Shown piece after piece: positions 1-8,345 of a stretch of DNA of 64,000 bases (position 1 is its first letter; each line of letters begins with the position of its first letter). Where the stretch lies: contig NZ_BJKN01000002.1 of the NCBI RefSeq assembly GCF_006538365.1, forward strand, positions 269,276 through 333,275. The letters are read 5' to 3'. The translations under genes were made by a program, and so were the position numbers. The notes under the pieces were generated by a model, which was given only the letters and a program-made list of their open reading frames with translations, was not told the DNA's origin and made no database searches. This DNA is from Moorella sp. E308F. Lineage in GTDB: Bacteria > Bacillota > DSM-521 > Neomoorellales > Neomoorellaceae.

Positions 1-1025
1 GGGAACTGGCCCGGCGCCAGCAGAAAAAGCGGGCCATTATCTTTATCGACGAGCTGGAAGTCCTGGGCGGCAAACGCGGCAGCCACACTTCCCACTTAGA
101 ATATGACCAGACCTTAAACCAGCTCCTGGTAGAGATGGATGGTTTAAAAGGCAGTCATGATGTCCAGATTCTAGTTATCGGCGCTACCAATCGCCCCGAC
201 TTGCTGGACCCGGCCCTTTTACGCCCGGGGCGTTTCGACCGGCAGGTCAAGGTTGACCTGCCTGACCGAGAGGGGCGGCTGGCCATTTTAAAACTGCATA
301 CGGCCAATAAGCCCCTGGCGCCGGAGGTGGACCTGGAAGCCGTTGCCCGGGAAACCTTCGGGTTTTCCGGGGCGCATCTGGAAAGCGTGGCCAATGAGGC
401 CGCCATCCTGGCCCTGCGAGAAAAATCTCCCCTTATCACCCAGAAACATTTAATGGAAGCGGTGGATAAGGTAATGCTGGGGGAAAAGCTGGGCCGCAAG
501 CCGGCGGCGGACGAGCTGTACCGGCTGGCCATCCATGAGGCCGGCCACGCCATTGTCGGTGAGCTGTTAAGGCCCCGGTCTATTTCCCACGTGACCATCA
601 CCTCCCGGGGCCAGGCCCTGGGCTATACCCGGCAAAAGCCGGATAACGATATGTACCTGTACACCAGGGAATACCTTGAAACCCAGATGGATATCTGCCT
701 GGCCGGCGCCGTGGCTGAGAACTTGATCCTTGGCAGCCGCAGTACCGGGTCCCTCAATGACTTTAAAGAAGCCATCCGCCTGGCGCGGGTGATTATTACT
801 TCCGGGCTGTCGGACCTTGGGGTAGTGGCCGAAGAAAATTTGACAAAGGAACAGATGCACAACACTTCTTCTAGTATCATCAGCCGGGAAGAAGCAAAGG
901 TGGCTTCCCTACTGCGGCCTTACCAGGAGGCTTTAAAGGCTTTAGCCGGACAACTGGTAGAAAAGGAAACGGTAACCGGCCGGGAATTGCGGGCTCTGTT
1001 ACAGGAACAGGCCATGGCCTCTTGA
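1..1025 (+). CDS. FtsH-like AAA ATPase / M41 zinc metalloprotease, 3' part
   Basis: The gene enters from the left edge and reads in frame from base 3. The visible part starts at the AAA Walker B segment (IIFIDELE), followed by the second region of homology (ATNRPD, RPGRFDR), the AAA lid, and the peptidase M41 domain with the zinc motif HEAGH and the downstream Asp ligand in SLNDF. FtsH-family proteins form membrane-anchored hexamers that degrade misfolded or regulatory proteins; the N-terminal membrane part lies outside the window. Walker B reads DELE rather than the usual DEID, and the C-terminal part is short, so this may be a divergent second FtsH paralogue rather than the housekeeping one. 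Sure of family, less of orthology. Confidence 0.9.
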   Translation, partial: ELARRQQKKRAIIFIDELEVLGGKRGSHTSHLEYDQTLNQLLVEMDGLKGSHDVQILVIGATNRPDLLDPALLRPGRFDRQVKVDLPDREGRLAILKLHTANKPLAPEVDLEAVARETFGFSGAHLESVANEAAILALREKSPLITQKHLMEAVDKVMLGEKLGRKPAADELYRLAIHEAGHAIVGELLRPRSISHVTITSRGQALGYTRQKPDNDMYLYTREYLETQMDICLAGAVAENLILGSRSTGSLNDFKEAIRLARVIITSGLSDLGVVAEENLTKEQMHNTSSSIISREEAKVASLLRPYQEALKALAGQLVEKETVTGRELRALLQEQAMAS

Positions 1026-1095
1026 AAATTTTGTCACGTGGCAGCAGGATTATCAGGATTGGGAAGCGAATAGATCCTAAAAACAGGTGATCGGC

Positions 1096-1692
1096 ATGCG
1101 GCTGTTTGTGGCCATAAATTTCTCTCCCGACCTGAAAGATGTCCTGGCAGGATTACTGGAAGAATTACGCCAGTTACCGGTAACGGTTAAATGGGTGCCC
1201 CCGGAGAATATCCATTTAACCCTCAAGTTTTTAGGTGAAGTGGCCCCGGCTAGAGTCGAGGAAATAGGAGCAGCCTTGCGGCGTGCCGCTGTGGGGGTTA
1301 ACCCCTGGCACCTGGAGGTAAAAGGCACCGGGGTTTTTCCTAATTGGCGCAACCCCCGGGTTGTCTGGGTGGGGGTGGACTCCGAAGAGCCATTGTATGC
1401 CCTGCAACAACAGGTAACCAGGGAATACCTGGCTCTTGGTTTCCCGGCCGCTTCCTTTACCCCCCATTTAACCCTGGGCCGTCTGCGGCCGGGGACGGCC
1501 TCCGGACCGCTGCAGGACAGGCTCAAGAGTCTGGCCGGTGTGTCCTGGGGGCGGGAAAGGGTGGCGGCGGTAAGCCTCATGGAGAGCAGTCTGACCCCCC
1601 GCGGGGCTGTTTATAGGCCGGTGCTAACAGTTCCTTTGCCGGCCCCTGACGGCGGCCCGCTGCCGGGTTCGGAGGGGCCCCTCGGGGACTGA
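1096..1692 (+). CDS. thpR: RNA 2',3'-cyclic phosphodiesterase (2H family)
   Basis: A 198-residue protein of the 2H phosphoesterase / LigT family, which opens 2',3'-cyclic phosphate ends of RNA and was historically called 2'-5' RNA ligase. Both signature tetrapeptides are visible: HLTL at residues 40-43 and HLTL at 124-127; the two His-x-Thr motifs form the active site. The ATG at 1096 follows an AGGTGA-type ribosome binding site; a GTG nine bases upstream is a poorer choice. It lies 70 bases after the FtsH-like gene and before recA. Together with rny and ymdB it makes this stretch rich in RNA end-processing and turnover enzymes. Confidence 0.9.
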   Translation: MRLFVAINFSPDLKDVLAGLLEELRQLPVTVKWVPPENIHLTLKFLGEVAPARVEEIGAALRRAAVGVNPWHLEVKGTGVFPNWRNPRVVWVGVDSEEPLYALQQQVTREYLALGFPAASFTPHLTLGRLRPGTASGPLQDRLKSLAGVSWGRERVAAVSLMESSLTPRGAVYRPVLTVPLPAPDGGPLPGSEGPLGD

Positions 1693-1733
1693 CGCCCCCT
1701 CCGACGAACAATGAAAATGCACTTTTGGCAAAG

Positions 1734-1974
1734 GGGGTGGAGGGTACAGGTGGAAGGCGACTTGGTTCGAGGCGTAAGCAAACTCAGCGAAGACGCAGCG
1801 AGGCGGCGGTTAACGGGATGGGGATCGTAACGCAGCTTTAGGAACGAGAAGTACCACGCCCCGTTATGATTGATCAAAGAGATAAAGCCACGCCACCCCC
1901 GCCGCCGAGCAAGGCTGAGCGCTAAGTTTGCTAGCCGAGAACCACCGGAGCCTGAAGCCTGTACCCTCCACCCC
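1734..1974 (+). ncRNA. Structured noncoding element A upstream of recA (same family as 12082-12336)
   Basis: The 359 bases between thpR and recA lack a credible gene but fold strongly. P1: 1734-1750 pairs perfectly with 1958-1974 (17 bp). P2: AGGC 1755-1758 with GCCT 1950-1953. P3: GGTTC-GA-GGC at 1764-1773 with GCC-GA-GAACC at 1934-1943, leaving tandem G-A pairs. A GTA bulge (1774-1776) follows. P4: 1777-1789 with 1920-1932 (12 of 13 pairs). P5: GGCGGCGG 1802-1809 with CCGCCGCC 1899-1906. Inner hairpin: TAACGGG 1811-1817 with CCCGTTA 1860-1866. The P1/P2 loop (TGGA opposite GAAG), the CCGGA before the P2 3' strand, and CGAGCAA at 1906-1912 recur in the second element. Transcribed strand and identity are inferred; HEARO-like RNA is one possibility. 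Confidence 0.72.
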
Positions 1975-2051
1975 AAAGAACATGAAGTACAGATCAACCA
2001 GCAAAAGCATTTGTGGTAGAACTTTACTTTCGTAGGAGGCGAACTTAAATA

Positions 2052-3089
2052 GTGGTTTTATCGGACAAACAGCGGGCCCTGGAAAATGCCCTGCTCCAGA
2101 TCGAGAGGCATTTTGGCAAAGGTTCCATAATGAAGCTGGGGGAATCCGGCGCCAGGCTCAACGTAGAAGCCATTTCCACCGGCGCCCTGCCCCTGGATCT
2201 GGCCCTGGGGGTAGGCGGGTTGCCCCGGGGCCGGGTGGTGGAGATTTTTGGCCCGGAATCCTCCGGTAAGACGACGGTGGCCCTGCACGTCATAGCCGAG
2301 GCCCAGCGGGGCGGCGGCACGGCAGCCTTTATCGACGCCGAGCACGCCCTCGACCCGGTGTATGCCAGGAACCTCGGCGTCGACATTGATAACCTTTTAG
2401 TATCCCAGCCCGACACCGGGGAGCAGGCCCTGGAAATCGCTGAGGCCCTGGTTCGCAGCGGCGCCATCGATGTTATTGTCATCGATTCCGTAGCTGCCCT
2501 GGTACCCAAAGCTGAACTGGACGGTGAAATGGGCGACGCCCATGTGGGCCTGCAGGCCAGGCTCATGTCCCAGGCTTTACGCAAGCTGGCCGGTGTTATT
2601 GCCAAATCGCGCACGGTTGCCATTTTTATTAACCAGCTGCGGGAAAAGGTAGGGGTCCTCTTTGGCAGTCCAGAGACGACACCCGGGGGACGGGCGCTAA
2701 AATTTTATGCTTCAGTGCGCCTGGATGTGCGCAAAGTAGAGCAGGTCAAGCAGGGAACCGAGATTATTGGCAGCCGTACCCGGGTAAAGGTTGTTAAAAA
2801 TAAAGTAGCGCCGCCTTTCCGCCAGGCCGAATTTGATATTATTTACGGCCGGGGTATTGACCGCGAGGGCTGCCTTCTTGACATGGGTACGGAATTAGAT
2901 ATAGTAAAGAAGAGTGGGGCCTGGTATTCCCTGGGGGAGGACCGCCTTGGCCAGGGCCGGGAAGCAGCCAAAGAGTTCCTGCGTGATCACCCCGAATTGG
3001 CGGCCAGCATTGAAAACCAGATTCGCGTTAAAGTCGGGTTAATCAAGACGGCCACGCCTTTAGAAGACGAAGGTGCGCAAAACGGATAA
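2052..3089 (+). CDS. recA: RecA recombinase
   Basis: RecA binds single-stranded DNA, drives strand exchange and, as a filament, promotes LexA self-cleavage. The 345-residue length is normal. Residues 67-75 (GPESSGKTT) are the Walker A loop; further family signatures include [10 protein letters not shown] and the DNA-binding loop region around INQLREKVG. The GTG start follows AGGAGG at 2034-2039 with good spacing. The recX start lies inside the recA end, so the two are translationally coupled. A structured RNA element sits just upstream. I found no clear LexA box (GAAC-N4-GTTC) in front of the gene, although one is visible before lexA. Confidence 0.98.
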   Translation: MVLSDKQRALENALLQIERHFGKGSIMKLGESGARLNVEAISTGALPLDLALGVGGLPRGRVVEIFGPESSGKTTVALHVIAEAQRGGGTAAFIDAEHALDPVYARNLGVDIDNLLVSQPDTGEQALEIAEALVRSGAIDVIVIDSVAALVPKAELDGEMGDAHVGLQARLMSQALRKLAGVIAKSRTVAIFINQLREKVGVLFGSPETTPGGRALKFYASVRLDVRKVEQVKQGTEIIGSRTRVKVVKNKVAPPFRQAEFDIIYGRGIDREGCLLDMGTELDIVKKSGAWYSLGEDRLGQGREAAKEFLRDHPELAASIENQIRVKVGLIKTATPLEDEGAQNG

Positions 3090-3579
3090 TACCCCGACGG
3101 GAGCTGCCTGGGGGTGTGCCCTGAAAATATTAGCCCGGCGCCAGCAGAGTGAACAGGAGATACGCTGGAAATTGCAGGCCAGGGGTTTTTCCGGGGAAGT
3201 AGTGGCGGCAACCATAAACCGGTTAAAGGATGCCGGATTGCTTGATGACGCCCGTTTTGCCCGCGATTGGGCTGCTTATCGGCTGGCTACCCATCCGGTA
3301 GGCCGGAGGCGCCTCCGGCGCGAGCTGCAGGAGCACGGCGTGGCCCCTTCCCTAGCAGAAGAGATAATCAGCGACCTGCTTTCTCCGGAAGCAGAGTTGG
3401 CCGCCGCCCGGGAACTGGCGGGGAAATATCACCGGCGCCCGGAAGAGAGCGCTGATCATTATTTTCAGCGCCTAGCCCGTTTCCTCTGGCAGCGAGGTTT
3501 TAACGGGTACATAGTTCGCCAGGTACTGAAAGAACTGGCAGGACATATTTATATTGACAGTGATGATATAAACCTATAA
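3073..3579 (+). CDS. recX: RecX regulatory protein
   Basis: RecX family proteins cap or destabilise RecA filaments. The 168-residue protein shows the three-helix repeat pattern of the family, for example a segment around residues 15-40 ([15 protein letters not shown]) and the later [12 protein letters not shown] motif. It starts at a GTG inside the last 17 bases of recA, which fits the usual recA-recX arrangement and implies translational coupling. No promoter of its own is visible. After its stop comes a 250-base noncoding stretch. Confidence 0.93.
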   Translation: MRKTDNTPTGAAWGCALKILARRQQSEQEIRWKLQARGFSGEVVAATINRLKDAGLLDDARFARDWAAYRLATHPVGRRRLRRELQEHGVAPSLAEEIISDLLSPEAELAAARELAGKYHRRPEESADHYFQRLARFLWQRGFNGYIVRQVLKELAGHIYIDSDDINL

Positions 3580-3831
3580 AATAAAGTGGGAGAAACTAGG
3601 TGTAGGATCACCACCATTACCCTTTTATTCATTGACTTCACTACCAGGTTTAGCCTGGATGGAATATAACTTCTCTGACCTGAAATATGGATAGATGTGC
3701 TGTATTTTTGGGTCCCCAACAGGCGTAAGAAGTCCTGGTTTTGAACCTAAAAAGGGGATATGTGGTTGGTGTGCCTATTTTCAAGCCGAGTTTCTACTCG
3801 GCTTTATTTTATGAAGGGGGGGTGAAGAAAA
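3580..3831 (+). other. Noncoding stretch between recX and rny, possible leader or small RNA
   Basis: No credible gene. The stretch is more AT-rich than its surroundings. A TTGACT hexamer is at 3632-3637, but I see no well-spaced -10 partner. A segment at 3711-3775 has GTCCCC facing GGGGAT, and the region ends with a strong hairpin at 3783-3804. It could be a short RNA that terminates before rny, or simply recX 3' sequence plus the rny leader. Confidence 0.35.
3783..3810 (+). terminator. Rho-independent terminator between recX and rny
   Basis: AAGCCGAG (3783-3790) pairs perfectly with CTCGGCTT (3797-3804) across a six-base loop, followed by TATTTTAT. It ends the recA-recX transcript, or acts as an attenuator just before rny. 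Confidence 0.75.
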
Positions 3832-5364
3832 ATCCAGTATATCTTTTATGCCCTGATAGCTTTCCTGGTGGGTGCAGCCGGCGGTTATGCTATCCGCAAG
3901 TACCTGACCGAGGCCAGAATTGCTTCGGCCGAGAAGGCTGCAGCTACCATTATCGAAGAAGCCAAAAAAGAAGCTGAGGCTAAAAAGAGAGAAGCGGTCC
4001 TGGAAGCCAAGGAAGAAGCCCACCGTATCCGTAATGAAATAGAGCGGGAAAGCCGGGAACGGCGCAATGAGCTCCAGCGTTTCGAACGGCGGCTGATGCA
4101 GAAGGAAGAGGCACTGGACCGCAAGACTGAAGCCCTCGAGCGCAAAGAAGCCAGCCTCCATCGCCAGGAAGAAGCTGCCCAGAAGCTGAAGGAAGAGCTG
4201 GAAGAACTGCGCCGCCGGCAGATCAGCGAGCTGGAACGCATTTCCGGCTTAACGACTGAAGAAGCCAGGGCCATCCTACTGCAGAATGTGGAAAAAGAAG
4301 TAAGGCATGAAGCAGCCATGCTGATTAAACAAATTGAAACGGAGGCCAAAGAAGAAGCAGAAAAAAGGGCGCGGGAGATTATTACTCACGCTATCCAGCA
4401 CTGTGCTGCTGATTATGTGGCCGAGGCGACGGTTTCGGTGGTGAACCTGCCCAATGATGAAATGAAGGGGCGCATTATCGGTCGCGAGGGCCGCAACATT
4501 CGCGCCCTGGAAACCCTGACGGGTGTCGATCTCATCATTGATGACACACCGGAAGCCGTTATTCTCTCCAGTTTCGATCCTATTCGCCGGGAAGTGGCCC
4601 GGATTGCCCTGGAAAAGTTAATTATCGATGGGCGTATCCACCCGGCCCGGATCGAAGAAATGGTTGAAAAGGCCCGGCGGGAGCTCGAGCAAAAGATCCG
4701 GGAAGAAGGCGAGCGGGCTACCTTCGAAGCTGGTATTCATAACCTGCATCCAGAGCTGGTGCGCCTCCTGGGTAAACTTAAATACCGCACCAGCTACGGC
4801 CAGAACGTCCTAAAACACTCCCTGGAAGTAGCTTTCCTGGCCGGGGCTATGGCTGCCGAGCTGGGGGTTGATGTCCAGCTGGCTAAGCGGGCCGGTTTGC
4901 TCCATGATATTGGTAAAGCCGTTGATTTTGAAGTCGAGGGCCCCCATGTCGCCCTGGGGGTTGAGCTGGCTAAAAAATACCGGGAATCCCCGGAGGTAAT
5001 CCATGCCATTGAAGCCCATCATGGTGACGTGGAACCGCGTAGCATCGAAGCCGGCCTGGTCCAGGCGGCCGATGCCATTTCGGCAGCCCGGCCGGGAGCC
5101 CGGCGGGAAACCCTGGAGGCCTATATTAAACGCCTGGAAAAACTGGAGGAGATCGCTGATTCCTTTGCCGGCGTGGAAAAATCTTATGCTATCCAGGCCG
5201 GACGGGAGGTAAGGATTTTAGTTAAACCTGACAAGATTGATGATGCCATGGCCATGCACCTTGCTAGGGAAATCGTGAAAAAGATCGAAAAGGAAATGGA
5301 ATACCCGGGCCAGATTAAAGTGGTAGTTATTCGCGAAACCCGCGCTGTCGATTATGCTAAATAA
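3832..5364 (+). CDS. rny: Ribonuclease Y (start uncertain)
   Basis: RNase Y is the membrane-anchored endonuclease that starts mRNA decay in many Firmicutes. The order seen is an N-terminal hydrophobic segment ([13 protein letters not shown]), a long charged coiled coil of about 150 residues, a KH RNA-binding domain ([15 protein letters not shown]) and an HD hydrolase domain with the HD pair in LLHDIGK, close to 510 residues in total. The start is odd. In frame after the stop at 3823-3825 there is no ATG, GTG or TTG until GTG 3868, which would remove most of the membrane anchor. The coordinate given assumes initiation at ATC 3832, 8 bases after a G-rich Shine-Dalgarno. One extra A in the run at 3828-3832 would also explain this (GTG 3822). 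Confidence 0.88.
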   Translation: MQYIFYALIAFLVGAAGGYAIRKYLTEARIASAEKAAATIIEEAKKEAEAKKREAVLEAKEEAHRIRNEIERESRERRNELQRFERRLMQKEEALDRKTEALERKEASLHRQEEAAQKLKEELEELRRRQISELERISGLTTEEARAILLQNVEKEVRHEAAMLIKQIETEAKEEAEKRAREIITHAIQHCAADYVAEATVSVVNLPNDEMKGRIIGREGRNIRALETLTGVDLIIDDTPEAVILSSFDPIRREVARIALEKLIIDGRIHPARIEEMVEKARRELEQKIREEGERATFEAGIHNLHPELVRLLGKLKYRTSYGQNVLKHSLEVAFLAGAMAAELGVDVQLAKRAGLLHDIGKAVDFEVEGPHVALGVELAKKYRESPEVIHAIEAHHGDVEPRSIEAGLVQAADAISAARPGARRETLEAYIKRLEKLEEIADSFAGVEKSYAIQAGREVRILVKPDKIDDAMAMHLAREIVKKIEKEMEYPGQIKVVVIRETRAVDYAK

Positions 5365-5414
5365 TTTAAATGGCAGGGAAGGAAATAGTTTTTCCATCCC
5401 TGCCATTAAATTTT
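5364..5414 (+). terminator. Terminator after rny
   Basis: Left arm 5364-5379 and right arm 5397-5411 pair around the core TGGCAGGGA / TCCCTGCCA, with one extra A in the left arm, followed by TTTT. Confidence 0.8.
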
Positions 5415-5527
5415 CATCGTTTCCGGAGGACAAGGCAGGCAGGAATTTGCTTTTGGTTGCAGAAGTAGTGTCTTATTGGTGGTAACATCTTATACATATA
5501 CATAAAAGTACGGGGCAGGTGTTAACC

Positions 5528-6046
5528 TTGGGCCTGAAGTACAAACACGGCGGCGAAGTATCTGATACTATCGGTCTCCTTATTTCTATCCTGGTACGTT
5601 ACCCGGAAGTAGGTACCATTAACTATGAACCCCAAGACCAGGTTTTACGCTTTACTTTTATGCTGTCCCAACCCCTGGCCGGGGAGGCTATCCAGCAGTT
5701 TGAAAAGAAATTCCGTAAATCCCTGGAAGTATATAACTACCTGGAAGACCGGGAAGCAAGGGTCATTAACCTGAAATATACACCTTATGACCAGCTGACA
5801 GCCCTGGAGGTACAACGGGATGTAACCACCCTTTCCCGGGATGAAATTGACCTCATTATTGCCCTGGTGCGGGAGGAATTTGGGTCCAGCCTGGTTGCGG
5901 AGAACAATGATAATATCATGGAAGAAGAGCTTTTGCTCCAGGAAGAGTTAATTGACCGTATGCTGGAAAGTGTTAGGGGTACCGTCCCGGAGCGCCAGCT
6001 AATTGCCTTCCGGGAAGAAGGTCGGGTCATGGTGTTTAATAAATAG
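5528..6046 (+). CDS. Uncharacterised 172-residue protein between rny and ymdB
   Basis: I do not recognise a named family. The protein is acidic and predicted soluble, with an N-terminal alpha/beta-like segment (SDTIGLLISILVRYPEVGTI), a middle part rich in charged residues and a C-terminal helical region. It has no signal peptide, transmembrane helix or cysteine motif. TTG 5528 is preferred because AGGTG lies 8-9 bases before it; GTG 5519 overlaps that site. Its place between rny and ymdB, two genes linked to RNA turnover and biofilm/sporulation control in Bacillus, suggests a related accessory role, but that is only inference from context. Confidence 0.75.
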   Translation: MGLKYKHGGEVSDTIGLLISILVRYPEVGTINYEPQDQVLRFTFMLSQPLAGEAIQQFEKKFRKSLEVYNYLEDREARVINLKYTPYDQLTALEVQRDVTTLSRDEIDLIIALVREEFGSSLVAENNDNIMEEELLLQEELIDRMLESVRGTVPERQLIAFREEGRVMVFNK

Positions 6047-6088
6047 AACCGGCGCGAATAATAATTTTAAGGTAATTCGAGGGGAGCC

Positions 6089-6880
6089 TTGTTTTTGCGG
6101 GTTCTAATGATTGGCGATGTAGTGGGACGGCCGGGCCGTAAAGCGATCCGGGAACTCCTGCCACCTCTGCTCCAGGAATACCGGCCGGCCCTCGTAGTAG
6201 CAAACGGCGAAAATGCTGCCGGTGGTAATGGTATTACGCCGGCTATTGCCGGTGAACTTTTTGCCGCCGGCATTGATATTTTAACCATGGGCAACCATGT
6301 CTGGGATAAGCGAGAAGCGCTGGCCCTCCTGGAGGAGGATGAGCGCATTGTCCGGCCGGCCAATTATCCTCCTGGTACTCCTGGCAGGGGCTATACCCTG
6401 GTAAAGGTCAAGGAAGACCTGCAGGTAGGAATTATTAATTTATCGGGGCGGGTGTTTCTATCATCCCTGGAGTGTCCTTTTCGCCTAGGACGCCGCCTGG
6501 CAGAAGAGATCGGGGAGATAACTAAGATCATTTTAGTAGACTTCCATGCTGAAGCAACTTCAGAAAAGGTTGCCCTGGGCTGGTACCTTGACGGACTGGT
6601 AAGTGCGGTCATCGGGACCCATACCCATATCCAGACGGCCGATGCCCGCGTCCTGCCCCAGGGGACGGCCTATATCACCGATGTAGGCATGACCGGCCCC
6701 AGGGATTCGGTCCTGGGGGTAAAAACAGAACTTGTCGTTAAAAAATTTCTTACCCAGCTGCCGGTGCGGTTTGAAGTCGCCGGTGGCGTTATTCAGCTGG
6801 AAGCCGTGCTGGTAGATATTGATCCCGCTACCGGCCGGGCAATGGCTATCCAGAGGTTGCAGCACTACGGCACGGCGTAA
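6089..6880 (+). CDS. ymdB: YmdB-type metallophosphoesterase
   Basis: Members of this calcineurin-like family (TIGR00282) hydrolyse 2',3'-cyclic nucleotides and, in Bacillus subtilis, affect RNA levels and biofilm/motility decisions. The metal-binding motifs are in order: GDVVG near the N-terminus, NGENAAGG, GNHVWD, then VDFHAEATSEK and GTHTHIQTAD. The 263-residue length is normal. TTG 6089 follows GGGGAGCC. The gene is downstream of rny, an arrangement conserved in Firmicutes, and is followed 8 bases later by a PHP phosphoesterase. Confidence 0.92.
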   Translation: MFLRVLMIGDVVGRPGRKAIRELLPPLLQEYRPALVVANGENAAGGNGITPAIAGELFAAGIDILTMGNHVWDKREALALLEEDERIVRPANYPPGTPGRGYTLVKVKEDLQVGIINLSGRVFLSSLECPFRLGRRLAEEIGEITKIILVDFHAEATSEKVALGWYLDGLVSAVIGTHTHIQTADARVLPQGTAYITDVGMTGPRDSVLGVKTELVVKKFLTQLPVRFEVAGGVIQLEAVLVDIDPATGRAMAIQRLQHYGTA

Positions 6881-6888
6881 ATTAACCA

Positions 6889-7749
6889 TTGGACAAGATA
6901 TCTATGCAGCTAGCTGATTTACATACCCATACTACGAGTTCCGACGGTCTGCTTTCACCCCCAGAACTAATCAGGCTGGCAAAGGCCAAAGGTTTAACGA
7001 CCCTTGGTGTCACCGATCATGATACGGTAGCCGGCCTGGCAGAAGCCCTGGCTGCCGGCAGCAGTTACGGCGTGACGGTCATTCCTGGGGTCGAGCTGAG
7101 CACCGAGTGGGAAGATAAAGAAATTCATATTCTGGGTTATTACCTTGATTGGCAAAAGGAAAATTTGCTGGCCTTCCTGGAAACTATGCGCCAGGCGCGT
7201 TACCGGCGCACGGCCCGGATGGTCGCCAGATTACAAGAGCTGGGTTATGATATCAGCATGGGCGAGGTCGAGCAGGAACTCAGGGGCGAGGCCGTGGGCC
7301 GTCCCCATATCGCAGCCGTTCTGGTCCGTAAGGGATATGCCCCCTCTGTGGAGGCGGCCTTCAAAACCCTGCTGGCACGGGGCCGGCCTGCTTATGTCCC
7401 GCGGGAAAAAGTTGAACCTGGCCGGGCGGTGGAGGTAATATTAAAGGCTGGCGGAGTGCCGGTCCTGGCCCACCCGGGCTTAAGCCCGGCTGATGCCCTT
7501 CTTCCGGCCCTTGTTGATGGCGGCTTACAGGGTATCGAAGCCTATTATCCTCTCCACGATGCCGCTGCCACCAGGCGTTACCTGGAATTTGCCTCCCGGT
7601 ATGACCTGGTGGTAACCGGCGGGTCAGATTTCCACGGCATGGTTGACAACAGCCATGCCGACCTGGGGACCTGCCGGGTGGGCACAGCGGAACTGGAGCA
7701 ATTACAGAGGCGAGCGGAAAAGATTAAAGCTCAAGCGACTAAGGTTTGA
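6889..7749 (+). CDS. PHP-domain phosphoesterase (TrpH / RNase AM-like)
   Basis: A 286-residue PHP protein with the expected metal ligands: DLHTHT near residues 10-15, the TDHD motif, HILGYY, HPG after residue 195 and GSDFHG near the C-terminus. E. coli members of this group hydrolyse nucleoside 3',5'-bisphosphates or trim RNA 5' ends. That fits the neighbouring ymdB, rny and thpR, but the substrate here is inferred. TTG 6889 gives MDKISMQ; the ATG at 6904 is an alternative start. A paralogue lies at 62101-62958. Confidence 0.85.
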   Translation: MDKISMQLADLHTHTTSSDGLLSPPELIRLAKAKGLTTLGVTDHDTVAGLAEALAAGSSYGVTVIPGVELSTEWEDKEIHILGYYLDWQKENLLAFLETMRQARYRRTARMVARLQELGYDISMGEVEQELRGEAVGRPHIAAVLVRKGYAPSVEAAFKTLLARGRPAYVPREKVEPGRAVEVILKAGGVPVLAHPGLSPADALLPALVDGGLQGIEAYYPLHDAAATRRYLEFASRYDLVVTGGSDFHGMVDNSHADLGTCRVGTAELEQLQRRAEKIKAQATKV

Positions 7750-7796
7750 TTTCCAGGCATATACTTTAGCAAACTAATAATGAGGGGGTGGGGCCG

Positions 7797-8063
7797 TTGG
7801 CTGGCAATGAGGCAGCTGGCCTTTACCGGCGTATCCAGGAGCTGGAAAGTAAGGTAGAACAATTACGGGTCAGCCGGCGTGTCTTGCTACGCCTGATAGA
7901 AAAAAGTGAAGCCGAAAAGTGGGAGATGGTAAATCGCCTGCGCCAGGAAAAGGAAAAGCTCCAGCTCCGCAACCGGCGCTATGCCCGGGCTATCTGGGAA
8001 AAGAATAAAGAGCTGGCTATGATCACAAATAAGTTGCAGGGCATATCGTTACCCAGGGCTTGA
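7797..8063 (+). CDS. Small coiled-coil protein of unknown function
   Basis: An 88-residue, highly charged protein that is almost entirely predicted helix with heptad-like leucines (RRIQELESKVEQLRV and RLRQEKEKLQLR). No signal peptide or membrane segment is present. TTG 7797 lies 9 bases after AGGGGG; the in-frame GTG at 7788 overlaps that site. Its stop overlaps the -35 hexamer of the cobalamin operon promoter. I do not recognise a family. Confidence 0.7.
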   Translation: MAGNEAAGLYRRIQELESKVEQLRVSRRVLLRLIEKSEAEKWEMVNRLRQEKEKLQLRNRRYARAIWEKNKELAMITNKLQGISLPRA

Positions 8064-8088
8064 CTGATAGGAGGGAGCGATTTATACT
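8060..8088 (+). promoter_or_regulatory. Sigma-A promoter of the cobalamin operon
   Basis: TTGACT (8060-8065), 17-base spacer, TATACT (8083-8088). Transcription would start near 8095, directly before the riboswitch. An overlapping TATAAT at 8088-8093 is too far from the -35. Confidence 0.75.
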
Positions 8089-8099
8089 ATAATTAACTT

Positions 8100-8265
8100 A
8101 ATAGGGAACAGGTGCCTGAAAGGTTAAAAGGGAATCAGGTGTAAATCCTGAGCGGTCGCGCCACTGTAACCGGGGAGCCTGCTTCAAGGCCACTGGTATT
8201 ATACCGGGAAGGCGAAGCCAGGCAAGGAGCCGGAGCCAGGAAACCTGCCTGTTCATTTCACCCTC
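8100..8265 (+). promoter_or_regulatory. Cobalamin riboswitch
   Basis: This adenosylcobalamin-binding leader shows the hallmark elements in order: the GGTGCCTG region near 8111, an AATCAGGTG / AATCCTGAG helix, the GCGCCACTGTAA core near 8158, a GAAGGCGAAGCCAGG arm, and the B12 box GAGCCAGGAAACCTGCC near 8234-8250. It precedes the whole cobalamin gene set, so it is expected to switch the operon off when B12 is plentiful. Confidence 0.95.
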
Positions 8266-8295
8266 GCGTTAAGGGGCCTAAAGTTAGGTGATGTG

Positions 8296-8330
8296 ACTCC
8301 AGCTGCTTCGTGGGGGCTGGAGTTTTTATT
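8296..8330 (+). terminator. Riboswitch-controlled terminator
   Basis: ACTCCAGC (8296-8303) pairs with GCTGGAGT (8316-8323), followed by a T-rich tail. It lies between the B12 box and the AGGAGG of cobU, so ligand binding probably favours this hairpin and ends transcription. Confidence 0.85.
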
Positions 8331-8345
8331 TTAGGAGGCCATTCT

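Noticed and set aside
1611-1997. 128-codon open frame on the minus strand across structured element A
   Set aside because: It lacks a ribosome binding site, starts inside the helix-rich region and ends in thpR; the pairing pattern explains the sequence better than coding.
3711-3805. 6S RNA or T-box leader upstream of rny
   Set aside because: No T-box motif and no long 6S-like closing stem; only a short helix and a terminator are seen, so it is listed as an undefined noncoding stretch.
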